In this document: positions 30,555 through 42,033 of the stretch, one piece after another
Layout: each line of letters begins with the position of its first letter
How positions within the stretch are numbered: the stretch's first letter is position 1
Assembly (NCBI GenBank): GCA_034509495.1
Contig: JAVGWO010000026.1
Location: 5,437,665-5,501,664 of the forward strand
Length of the DNA: 64,000 nt
DNA from: Acestrorhynchus altus
Lineage: Eukaryota; Chordata; Actinopteri; Characiformes; Acestrorhynchidae
Reading direction: 5' to 3'
Notes under the pieces: model-generated
The model's database searches: none
The model's input: the letters and a program-made list of their open reading frames with translations, nothing else
Told to the model about the DNA's origin: nothing
Program-made: the position numbers and the translations under genes

Positions 30555-33500
30555 ATGGATTGTTTGGTGACTCTTTGTGGTCTACTCTTTGGGTTCTTGT
30601 TCTTCAGGATTCTGAATGTTGAATGTTATGCATACTCTTACGCACCGCTTGTTAAGTCTCCGCCTGAGCTTGAAGCTCAGGATCGAAGCAGCTCAAAGAG
30701 CTTCTGCAATGACGAATTCTGCTCTCGGACTGTAGCAGTGAAATGCAACAAAGGCTCCATGGAGGTTCATGTTGAAGCCGATTTGTTTCGTACAGGTGTT
30801 CCTGTACAAGCTAGTGAACTAGTAGTGTCATCGGCAGGTTTTGATGAACACTCCTGCCGAGCCAGAGTGTCTGGAGAAGCTGAATATACAATCGAGGTGC
30901 CGTTTGACCAGTGTGGCACTAGCTTTCAGGCAAGTTCACTTGATGTCTGGTCATTTATATTTTACAGGTTCTACTGGAAGTTCATTGTGATCTACTGCTT
31001 TAGTCCATAAGTGCTGTTACTGTATTGCCAGGTTTGGTAATGCGTGAATTTAATGTTCTGTTGCAGATCAAAGAGGATTGGTTGGTCTACTCTAATCGCC
31101 TGCTTTATTCTCCCACACATTCCCCGTATGATCTTGTAAGGATGGGCCCTGCAAGCATTCCCATTCAGTGTTGGTTTAGAAGGTGAGGCGCTGTAAGCGC
31201 TGTACCAGATGTGTTGAATTCTATAATGTAGCTGTGTTTGACTTTCCTCAAGCTCATTGTTCCAAATGAATCCCTCTAATTTTCACAGGAAGTACAGAGT
31301 GAGCAGTGGAGCCATCTTTCCCACCTGGTCACCATTCCTCTCCACTGTCTCCCAACAGAATGACCTGGACCTGGGCCTTAAGCTCATGACCCGTGAGACA
31401 AATGAGACTCTCATCTACACTACTTGCCCTTTCTACATTGTCTAACCAAAGTTCTAATCCTTGTAGTATGTGACTGGGTCTGATATTTGTACAGTGACAA
31501 TATTTGTAGAAATGATCACCACAAAAGTGATGAGTGGTGGTGAATTTCAGGTTTAATTCATTACATTATTTAGAAATTTATTGGATATTCTAATTCTTTG
31601 CTGCCTGTAACTGCCTAAACTCTGGAACCCATGGACCTCAATTGCCAAGTTTCCTCTCTTGATGCTTTGTTGACCTTGATTGCAGCTGTGTGTCTTGGAG
31701 CTTGTTTGAGTCTTTCACTTTTGTCTTCAGTTTGAGGTTAAGGTCAGGTGACTGACTTGGCCCTTTAAGGACATTCCATTTCCAGTTGCTTTCACTGTAT
31801 GTTTTGGCTCATCATCCTTCTGTATTCTGATTAGTCGGCCTATCAGTTTTGTAACTTTGGACTCAACCCAAGCAGCTACTTTCAGCAGTCATATCCAATC
31901 AAACCCCTGTGACTGTGAACCATTCAACTGCAGCTATATGCATCCATGCCATAATCATTCCAAATGGCAGTGGCATTCTCATGTCTTTCCTTTTTTATGA
32001 ACTCTCCAGAAAATGAACTGCTCAGTTCACACATGGGTACAATCACCATTCTTTGTAATTTGTACAGCTCCTAAATGTAGAAAGGGAGGCCTCATCTGGT
32101 CATTATATGGTATCTGTCAGGAAACAAATGGAACAGTGTTTTGTTTTTGTTTTTTTGGTTTTTTTTTTTTTTTTTGGTTTTTTTGAAACTTGTAGTTTTT
32201 GAACTACCTGACTGTAGAAAACTGCTCTTCGATTATGCTTTGCTTGCTTCTTTTAAGATCCATAGTGGTGGCATATAGAGACACAATTACAAAAATGGTC
32301 ACTGTCCAAATACTTATGGACTTGTTTATTTTAACTATATGACTCCCTTTTTTTCGTATTGTAATAAGCAATCGGTGTGCAATCTGGCATTCAAGTCACA
32401 TTTATGTAAGTAATTGTTTAACTTAAACATTTACCTTGTAAAGAAGTTAGGATGCTTGCTGATTGAGAAATCCTTCAAATTTTGATACAGTGCAACTTCA
32501 ACAATCAGGAGCTGTTGTATGTAGTAGTGCTTTATTTAATGCATATATTGGTCAACCTGATTCTCAACTAGATTAAGCAAGACACTGAGTACCCAGATAT
32601 GTGGAACTTGGAACATATTGGGTACTTGTTTCACACTAGAGGGCAGTAGTGTTGTAATGCTTTAGAGCTCAGGTTCTCTCCACTCAGTACTAAGGTACAC
32701 TGGTCAGATTGTGCAGCTATGATGCTCATCTGTCTTGCTGTCCAGGTGACTGGAAGAGTGAGTTGCTCCATGGTGTCTACCGGCTGGGTGAGGTCATAAA
32801 CATGGAAGCCTCATTGGAAGCAAGTACTTACATGCCACTTCGGGTGTATGTGGACACCTGCATTGCTACTCAGACTCCTGACATTACCACCAGCCCCAGA
32901 TATGCTTTCATTATGAACAGTGGGTAAGGGCAATAGGGCTTTCATCTGTCTAAGAACAGATGGCAGTATGGTGTAGGGCTCACTGTTGGTGGTCCATTAT
33001 TAACCCATGTCCAAACAGCTACATTTGGATTAAAGAAAATGGCATGGAAGGAATGGAATGGAATGTTAGGAATAGTCTTTGCACTTTTCCCAAAGATGAT
33101 AATCATATTAGGATATTATGCAAAATCGTGTAGGAGATCAAAACATGTTCTGTTTCTTCTGCAGGTGTATGATCGACGGTCTAATAATGGGCTCCTCATC
33201 CTCCTACTTTCTGCCCCGCCTTCAAAATGACAGGCTGCGGTTTCAGCTGGAGGCATTCAGATTTCAGGATACAGACAATACTGACAGTTTGGTCAGCAAA
33301 TGGTGGTTTCTTTTGATTAATATACCTGCAGTACTTGAACCATGATCAATTGTAATGAGTCTTTTTACAGATCTACATCACCTGTGTTCTGAAAGCTGTG
33401 CTTATTGCAAAGAGCTATCCTGAGATTCGGGCCTGCTCTTATGTTGATAGAAGGTAATGTCCAAGCATCTGACGCATTACACTCAAAACAGATCTATGAA

Positions 33501-35145
33501 ACCTGATGTTTAATGCATCTGTATTAAGCAGTGTGACACACTACACTGCAACTGAAGTTTTGAACCTCACACAAATCAGAGCAAGTGTTGACTGCAATAT
33601 TAGATGCTGGACATTGTTTCCCCTGACAAGGATCAAGCTCGCGTTCTTTAAAGCAGGGTTTCTCAACCTGTGGGCCGTGTACTCTATAGTGGTCTATGGG
33701 CTCTTCCGTTGGGGCCCATAAAGGCACTTTGAGCTGCAGATTATTTAAAGTTTTGGTAAAAATAGAGATCAGTTTTGTTCAAACTAAACATTGTAACACG
33801 ATATGCATTTGTAAAAATAAATCACAGAAGTAACACATGGGCCAACATGACCATCAATTTGAGGCTTGAGATGCAATTAATTGTCAAATGAAAGATGTAG
33901 AAAGAATGGTGACCCTGTTCCTCAGAAAAAGGAAAAAATTCCTCAACCCAGACTACATTTAATGCAGTCAGATTTGTAAAAATGAGCACTGACTTACTGT
34001 GTTTAGACAGAATTAAAGTCCATGTTTTGTAACAAGACATGTAGTCTGATGTAATGTATTTTACTGCTCATGTTTGAACAATATTTGGTACATGCCTGTT
34101 TATCACATGCTATTTTTAAGCAACTGTTGATGCTGTGTTCTCATGGTTTGTCAGTTTTTTTTTTTTTTTTTTTTAAATATATCATGGCTTCTAGTTGTAA
34201 ATGTGCATGTAGATCCACTGTGTCTGTACACAGGGGAATTTGTCCTTTGCATTTTGCCTGTCCATGCAGTGAAATGCACATGTACACTAGTGAATTCGCT
34301 CACTAGGGGATGTTGGCACATGTGCCTGGAGCAGTGAGCAGCCCTAACCAATGTGCCTGGCAAGCGTCTAGGGTGTCAAATGCCTTGCCAGTTCAGTGAA
34401 TCGAACCAGCATCCTTCTAGTCACAAGGCTGGTTCCATAGATGGGCATGGAAGAGATTGAGAAACTGTTATTAAAGTGTCTTAAAGTTTTAGTAAACTGT
34501 TTCTATAGAACTAGGACTACTTGTACCATGAAGGTTTTAATGTTTGATATGTAAATACATTAACCAAAATGACTTCCTTGATGCTTTTTTGATCATTGTT
34601 GGCAATGTGACCAGCCATGGTGATTTTCTATTCAGATTTTCAGTTGTCATCTTGTAGATTTTGTAGTGTTTAGATTCATAATCCGCTTATTTGTTCCAAG
34701 GTGGAGATCTGCAGATGATTCTGACCAGGTGTGTCAGTCCTGTATCCGTGGAATATTTAATCGGGACTTTAATCAGTCACTCCTAGACAGCCAGTATGGA
34801 GAGAAAGATGACCGTAAACTGGCGATGAGGCAAGGAGGTAAAAGCAGTCAAGTCAGTAATCAGTCACACATCAGCTACTTTTTTGCTTTAATGGTTTTCA
34901 TGCTGTTCTGGTTTAATGTAGCTTTAGCAGAAGCCTGCCACATCTGCCACCACACAACTAGTTGGGAGGCTCACTTTCCAAATGGTTCTGCTCCAGGGAT
35001 TTATTGCCCCAGTTTCTTCCCTTTTTTGGCTGCTGTTTCAACTTCTTTCCCCTAACTGCACACACTGAACTCATTCCTTTCACTTGCATGTCTTTCAGAA
35101 TGGAAACGGCTAGCCACTCTTGGACCTTTTGTTGTTCAACCATGA
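30555..35145 (+). CDS. Zona pellucida sperm-binding protein 3-like egg-coat protein, complete, eight coding exons
   Basis: Structural glycoprotein of the fish egg envelope, a ZP-domain polymer subunit. Exons: 30555-30929, 31067-31182, 31289-31392, 32746-32923, 33165-33291, 33371-33453, 34701-34837, 35099-35145. Phases agree throughout and give 388 residues. A hydrophobic signal peptide (about residues 1-24) is followed by a ZP domain from about residue 50. Landmarks are FCNDEFC, VEADLFRTG, the ZP-C stretch VDTCIAT, SGCMIDG, the exon 6 stretch ITCVLKAV, and CQSC. The motif RRWR at 327-330 fits a consensus furin site at the end of the domain. The protein stops about 58 residues later with no transmembrane segment. 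Intron 1 uses a GC donor (CAG|GCAAGT); the other introns are GT-AG. Teleosts carry several zp3 paralogues and I cannot tell which this is, so no symbol is given. Expression in oocytes or liver is expected from the family but is not shown here. Confidence 0.92.
31600..32345. mobile_element. Decayed DNA transposon in ZP3-like intron 3
   Basis: The right part (gctttgcttgcttcttttaa, then gatccatagtggtggcatat, ending gtccaaatacttatggac) resembles the end of a known type of fish DNA transposon. The left boundary is approximate. A T-rich run lies at 32,142-32,185. No open transposase was found. Confidence 0.45.
33658..34465. mobile_element. Possible hAT-type relic in ZP3-like intron 6
   Basis: gtttctcaacct at 33,658-33,669 and agattgagaaac at 34,454-34,465 pair at 11 of 12 positions as inverted ends, and the left text (ctcaacctgtgggccg) is typical of hAT termini. 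The 800 bp inside is non-coding. Coincidental pairing is possible. Confidence 0.4.
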
Positions 35146-35655
35146 AGAGGACCCATGTGGTGAGTGTCCCTGGTTTGGTTTTCAGGCACAGTTTAACCAG
35201 TTTAGCCACAGGGTACAGTCCTAGTGTAACACTAATGGAGATCCCATTCCCTCAGTAAATTAAATGATTCCTTGGTCTGTGCAAAAGATCTTTGTCATGT
35301 CTGCTTACTTTTCCTGAAGTATTCTACAGTGTTGCATATACATAATACAAATTCACAGTGTGCTGTCAAGCACCTAGTTTATTTAAATACTTTTAAATTA
35401 AAGTAATCAGGTGAGCTGCTGGTGGAGCTGAACGTATTACTACTGTGTGGATTTGTCCTTTTCTCATTCCAAGGCACTGTACAGTGTGATGTGGGGAGTG
35501 TATACTGTTAATATTACACTGTGGGGGAAAATGTATTCCAAGTAATCCTGTGGTGTTTAATTTGATTGTACTTTCTTTTTCAGCTTTGTTCAAATGCGCT
35601 GACACAGATGTTGATCATCCAGCTTACCTATTAAAGTTTTTACAACCTAAACCTG
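35146..35655 (+). other. ZP3-like 3' UTR with probable intron
   Basis: Fourteen bases after the stop a good donor occurs (atgtg|gtgagt, 35,159/35,160), and an acceptor (ttctttttcag) precedes 35,584. ATTAAA at 35,630-35,635 lies within the proposed last exon. This would make a short non-coding last exon. Confidence 0.5.
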
Positions 35656-37196
35656 TGTCTTCATTTGATAAGGTCTTGACCATGTGGGGCTGGGGCATCT
35701 GCGATCAATAATAAAAACCATGGCCTGTGCAACAGTCACCTTAAGGGCTCAGTTTCTTAAATTGTCTCTGAGGCAGGTAACCAACTGTAATATTCCAGTT
35801 CTTTAATAGCTGGCTGAAGATCTGAAAATGTAAAGCAATAGATTTCCCTCAGTGGGGAGAGATTGCAAGACAGCCAGAATTATTCCATTTGTTTTCTACA
35901 TTGGACTGTTTTTAAAGGTCAGGGAAGCTGTGGAGGTAAAGATCTGGAATGGAAGAAATGTGCTGTTAAGAAAGGCAAATTAAACCCCCAGGAAGACTAA
36001 AGAAGCTGCAGGAAAGTTCAGCAGTTGTAAAGAAATTGCTTATTAAGCCTTTGGCAGCTGTGGTTTATAGAAAACAAGCCAATTTGATGATACACTTAAT
36101 GTAATTTGGCCAAGGGTACTCAAACTTATGTAAGACTAGGCCTTCTCAAGTTAAAATTATATATATATATAATTTATTTATTTATTTATTTATTTATTTT
36201 TTTGCCCCTAAATCCCCAGGGTCATTATGCTGGTGCATTACTCATGTGAGGGCAATCAATAAGCCTTGACTCCAATACACTAAAATGCACACCTTTTTGC
36301 TAGCATATGCTTGTGAATATACCCATTATGTTTACATGTCTGCATGCACTCAGTTTGACTTAATAAAATTTGAAAACCATCATTGTGAGCTGTTAAAATC
36401 ACTGCCTTTTTGCACAACTTTTGGCTGTGGTACAGAATGTGCTGTGAAATGCTCTTCAAGACACAGGCATGTTTTCACTCCCTTACTATGTTCTGGCTGA
36501 ATAACACTAGATGAGTGTTACAAGGACAGGCGTCCTTAAAAGACATTTCTCACCTCAGTCGCTCTCCAATAGTAATTTGTGTGCACTTTGTTTCTAAAAT
36601 CCTTGTGTGCTGAAATGCTGAAGCATTGCATGTTTGTATGGTTGCTTGGATAACACTGGTGTTAATTGGAGGCAGGATTAAATACCACAGTAATTACCCT
36701 TAGATAATGTTTTCTTTGTCTAGGCATGGATTTGTTTTGATATCAGGACTGTGGAATTTCCCTTTGTGTGTTGCATACTTTCAATTGTTGGTCTCAAATG
36801 TTGAGCGTATCTATGTAATTAATACTGACGTGTCTTATATTTCTCTGGCACTCTAATCAGCAGCTGTGCTCCACAGATTTGTCTTAAAGGAAATTAGCTT
36901 TCGCTGAATTGCTCATTCCAAAACAAACAGGGCTTAATCATCATGTACAGCAGCATTTGCTGCAAAGTGGGGTTCTGTAATGGATATCCTGAAAGAAGAA
37001 TGGCATGTGCTTTAATAAGAACTTTATGGTTGTAATTTTATGGAAAATGTAGATGAATAGGGAAGATTTACATTCCTCCTTAAAAGCTATAGAAGAACCC
37101 TAAAGAACCCTGCAGTGGTTCTCAAGTCTGTCTGCAAGGAACCCCACTTGATCTAAACTTTTCTCTCCAGCTCAATTGACAGCATTTTTGAATAGA

Positions 37197-37304
37197 GCAG
37201 GGATAGGCAATCCCAATCCTGGGGTGCTGGATTTTACTGATATGCTTACTTGAGCAGGAAAAGCACAATGCTGTGCAGGACCACAGGAGGAGGATTGCCT
37301 ACCC
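37197..37304. mobile_element. Short fold-back MITE
   Basis: gcagggataggcaatcc at the left and ggattgcctaccc at the right are inverted copies around about 80 bp of partly palindromic sequence. Confidence 0.55.
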
Positions 37305-37839
37305 ATATATTGGAGAGCAAACTATGGATCCATAGGACCAGTTTAAGAACTGATTTTCAGCCCATAAATGAGTTTCAGCACCAAATCTACACTATAAAAC
37401 ACCAAACAAGCACTCTATTATAATGCTTCTGCATAATCATTAAAAAGGACAATTATTTCCTTTTTAAATTAAATGTGTGAGAGAAGCACAGAGAAAGAAT
37501 ACCTTGTAATATATAAAGAAAATCTATTATATAATGGTTCAGTACCAATTAAGAGATTTGAGACCCCAACTTTCATTCCAAGAACCATTAAAGAACAGTT
37601 GTGGAAGTATATCTCTAGCTGAACTCCAACTGAATGTGATGTAGAATCATTATGCCAGTTCACCTCTCAATTAAAGCTGTTATGCTTGTCTGCTGTCCAA
37701 TTCTTTCAAAGCCATTGTGCTGAAATGCATGAGCGAGTAGACACACACACCTGGGAAACAGTCCTCAAGGGAAGTCATCAATCAACTTTATGGGACTGCT
37801 CTGGGAAAGTTGCTTTTGTCTCCCCTTCCTCCATCCACT

Positions 37840-37841
<2 letters not shown>

Positions 37842-37886
<45 letters not shown>
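37842..37886. repeat. (CT)n microsatellite
   Basis: About 22 CT units. Confidence 0.97.
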
Positions 37887-37887
<1 letters not shown>

Positions 37888-39324
37888 GCATCATTTCCAT
37901 CTGTAGGAGCTTCACTCCAGAGCTCACTGTTTGGTCAAGTGTTCTTTCACTTGTGTTCAACTGACACTAAATTAATGACTGCAGGGCTACTGCTTTCAGT
38001 TCTTGGCATCGTGCCCTCAAATGACAAACTTTATCCCTGAAACTGGAAATACTTCATCTTATTCAAGACATCTTGGAACACGAGCATGAACATGGTGGTT
38101 TTGTGGTCGAAAGCAAACAAACTTAGCAAAATGCTATTTAATGATTGTATTTGATCTGTCTCACTACTCATTTAAGTCAAAAAAAATACACTTAATTTTT
38201 TATTCTGTATAAAAATAAACTGCTTTGACCTCCCCCTAAATGGCATGTTCTACACACAGAATATACATAGCACACAAAATATTAACATACTTGTTTTGTA
38301 CTACTGAACCAGAATGTTCTCCTGACACCATCATCACTGCACTTTCATCTTTACTCATATGAGATCTATGAGGCATCAGGGTAGACCAATTGGGAAGCAG
38401 ATAATTTTGTCCACAGATGTTGTTCACATTTGAATGCCCACCAGGGTCAGCGATGGGCCCTAGGTGGCCTAAGCTTAGGCCCCATCTGGGTTGTGAACTG
38501 CCTGTTTGGGTCCTAGATGGGACCAATGTCACATTAAGATTGACTGTAACAATACATTTGGGACAACCAGCTGGTTCCCATTAACACAATATATACAAAG
38601 CAACTTAGAGTGCACACCCACCTGGAAGCCACCTAGCCCAGGTTTAACCCATGGGAGCCCCAGACATTGACCGGGTACCTGCATCTCATTCCAGAGGGTT
38701 CTTAGGCAGTTCTCTACACACTAATCACATATTGATTATATCTTTTCATTCAGATTGCAGCATCACATAAGTGTGTCTCATTCACAGCAATCTTAGACCA
38801 CTCCTTGGGTTTCTAAAGTAACTTGCAATCTAATGAACTGCAGCCATGTGTCATATTATGTATGTACTATGGGAATTTGTCATGTGTTGCACTGCTCATT
38901 ATGAACAACAGCTGTTTTAACCCCTTAGACACTATAGCTGTGCCCTATTCACTAGTGCACTATTTTGGGGTTGTACCATTTTGTAGTGGAGTTTGAAAAG
39001 ATAGTGCTGAATTTCCAGTGCACTGTAACAATCCTATAATGTACTGTAATGAATAGTGTACAATGTACACACGATCAAACATGGAATACCCATAATTCAT
39101 TGTGCTGTTTGATTTGAAGATTCATGCACAGCTTCTGTGAGGAAGACAGATGTCTGTGACGCTGTTTGCTGTCCCACAGCAATGAGCTCACTGGCATAGG
39201 GGTGTCTGAAATCTGCCACTACCTTGTTGAATTTTGTACATATAATAGTGCTGTATATAGTGATCTGAATTTATGCATGGAGTGGATGAATAGGGCATAG
39301 TTTTTGGACACAGCTTAGCTAATG

Positions 39325-39480
39325 AGTGCGTCTCAACCCTGGTCCTGGAGGCACCCCTTCCATGCACATTTTGCCATTCCCTGTGCAACTCTGAAGGGCT
39401 TGAAAATGAGGTGATTAGATTAATCCTGGGTATTGGGAGTAGGATAAGCTCTAAAGTATGCATAGCAGGGGTGTCTCCAA
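39325..39480. mobile_element. MITE-like fragment
   Basis: ctcaaccctggtcctggagg at the left is typical of a fish MITE terminus; the right end (cataGCAGGGGTGtctc) is too decayed to fix a boundary. Confidence 0.35.
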
Positions 39481-40029
39481 CAACAGTGCTTTAAAATCTC
39501 ACTTACAAATGTGCAAATTCCCTGCATAGTCCACTTCACAGGGAACAACTTTTTGGAATGCACCTGTTGCCTGCCTTTTTTTTCTTTCCCTGCAATATTT
39601 TGCATTGCACTGAAAGATAGTGTCCAATTAAAACTGACCAGCGTATGCATTGTGGAAATTTGAGTATACACAAATTTGACACTTTTCTGCATTAAATACT
39701 TCATACTTAAACCTTAGTACTAGTTAGTTAGTAAGCAATTGGGATGCATAGTGCAGTAGCAGTGTTCCTGCCCTGACTGGCAGGGACAGAGATGCCATTC
39801 TCCTTATTACAGGAGCATCAACAGGATCCTGAAATGACTATTGTAACATCAACTTTTCACATAACATTGCTTTAAAATCTTCATTTGCAGTAAGGGTCCA
39901 GTTGGAGAAATTTGCAAGAGCTTACGTCTTTAAATGATTTGGATTCTTTTTGGAGTCTTTGGTTACTTTAACATCAACTGCAAGTGTAATGAGTGCTGTG
40001 ATATTTTCAGTGTGTTGGTGAAGGCTCGT

Positions 40030-40095
40030 GGAGTTGTGTTACACAGTCGATCATTCAAAACGCCCGCCTGTAGCCAGAAGCACTGGGAGGTCCCC

Positions 40096-40144
<49 letters not shown>

Positions 40145-40330
40145 TCCTCCACAGAGCTGTGCCAGTCTGTGTGCCAGTCTGTGTGCCAATCTCTGTATTG
40201 ATGAAGACCGTTTGATCTCAGGCGGAGCGGCGCGCGCACCGACCCGCACATGGTAAGAGCTCCGCGCGAGCCTTTTCTGTCCTCCATCAGCGCGCGCGTG
40301 CGGCGTTACAGAGTTACAGTTACAGCGTTA
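40030..40330 (+). promoter_or_regulatory. GC/CpG-rich region, candidate promoter and untranslated first exon
   Basis: Against AT-rich surroundings this stretch has clustered CpG (ggcggagcggcgcgcgcacc; cagcgcgcgcgtgcggcg) and a donor-like cacatg|gtaagag at 40,252/40,253. The next coding exon on this strand, at 49,965, starts with a strong acceptor and needs an upstream exon. Joining the two is inference; 9.7 kb would be spliced out. Confidence 0.4.
40098..40141. repeat. (GA)n microsatellite
   Basis: About 22 GA units inside the GC-rich candidate promoter. Confidence 0.95.
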
Positions 40331-40386
40331 CAGACTGTAACTGACGATTTAGATTAGAAAGCAATCGCAGACATTAATAAGGTATG

Positions 40387-40388
<2 letters not shown>

Positions 40389-40460
<72 letters not shown>
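40389..40460. repeat. (GT)n microsatellite
   Basis: About 36 uninterrupted GT units, among the longest in the window. Confidence 0.97.
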
Positions 40461-40461
<1 letters not shown>

Positions 40462-40997
40462 GAAGTTGGTAAGCAGTATGTGAGCAGTGAGATCTGCTCT
40501 AAGCGCAGTGAAGGTCATTGATTTGGCCGCGGGCGAGAAATCAGGCTGAAACTATAATCAAATTTAAAAACCCATTTCTGCGCTGATAATCCATCATCTA
40601 ATTACCCAGATTCTTATGATAATTATTACTTAACAGTAATGCAGTCCATTTTGTATACATACATATACACACTGTTTTGTTATTCGTGTGATTTAAAGTC
40701 AAATCATCTGCACTCTTGTGGAATATTATAGGAGACATGAGGGTTAATGGAAAATTAAACTGGGAATTACATAAAAGAGTACACAGTCAAAAGGCCAGCT
40801 TCGACGTCCCAAGCATGTAACTGAAAATTACTGCTTTGTTTTTGTTTGTTTACTAGTTTTCATGTTTTCAGTTCTACTGAAAATGTCTTTCTCGGGGTGA
40901 TTTTCATTGCAGTTCAGCAGATCTGAACTAGTGAATTAGTAATAAATAAAAAATAGCTTTTTATATTAAAACATATTAAAGGAAGGGCGACAGCATC

Positions 40998-41358
40998 AAT
41001 AATAATAATATGTAATAATAATAATATGTAATAATAATAATAATAATAATAATACTATTTTGAAAATTCTATTTTAAAATACCATATTAAAACTAGAACT
41101 GGGGTTCCTGAGTGTAGCAACAGTGTTCCTGCCCGACAGAATGCCAGTATCCTTACAGTTCAGCTGACATCAATATAAAAAGAAAATATTGTAACATAAA
41201 TGATCATAACGTTGCTTTAAAATCTGCAGTACATCTGCATAAAGTCTTTGAAGAATGTCTTTCTCAGGGTGAGTACCTACTCCAACCCCACAGCTCTGAA
41301 CAGGTGAATTACTAACCAGCTCATTAAAATAACTTTTTAAAACAAAATCAGCAACACC

Positions 41359-41404
<46 letters not shown>

Positions 41405-41549
41405 TGTAATAATAACTCGCAATAGAAAATCCTAGAGTGCACTCTAGAGACATACACTCTAGAAAATCCTGTTAGAAGAAAAACAATTACACTTTCTGGC
41501 ATAAAAACTATATTTAAAACTATTACTGGGATATAGTTTAGCGCGTCAA

Positions 41550-41616
<67 letters not shown>

Positions 41617-41717
41617 ATCATGTCATCATCATCATCATCATCATCTGCTTGAGCAACAGGTTGCTTCACCTAAAATACATGTTACACTCTACAATAACCT
41701 GCTCTGTGAACCTCAAA

Positions 41718-41761
<44 letters not shown>

Positions 41762-41971
41762 TTTTCAATGTAGCATAACTGCGCAATATCTTTCCATTTT
41801 TCCCCAGGTGCAGTTATCTGTAAATAATATTCCTCAGAGTTTTTGAAATTTGTTATTTATAAGGTTTATATGTTATATATTTTACTGTCTTTTTATTTTT
41901 TATATTCAGTGCCTTGTTATCTGTTAAATATGATTTTCCCCACTGTGGGACTAATTAAGGATGATCTTAAC

Positions 41972-42032
<61 letters not shown>
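40998..42032. repeat. Microsatellite cluster: AAT, TCTA, ATC, CA, ATT
   Basis: Within about 1 kb: (AAT)n at 40,998-41,053 and 41,359-41,405, (TCTA)n at 41,551-41,615 running into (ATC)n to 41,645, (CA)n at 41,721-41,760 and (ATT)n at 41,973-42,032. A near-duplicate text (cagtgttcctgcc) also occurs at 39.8 and 41.1 kb. Confidence 0.9.

Positions 42033-42033
<1 letters not shown>

Larger units (their letters stand above)
35656..40029. other. Intergenic sequence without recognised gene
   Basis: No coding exon recognised. It contains a (TTTA)n stretch at 36,174-36,200, the fold-back element at 37.2 kb, a (CT)n at 37.8 kb and a MITE-like piece at 39.3 kb. Confidence 0.5.

Noticed and set aside
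34666..35055. 129-residue frame including ZP3-like exon 7
   Set aside because: Only 34,701-34,837 is exon; the rest is flanking intron read in frame.
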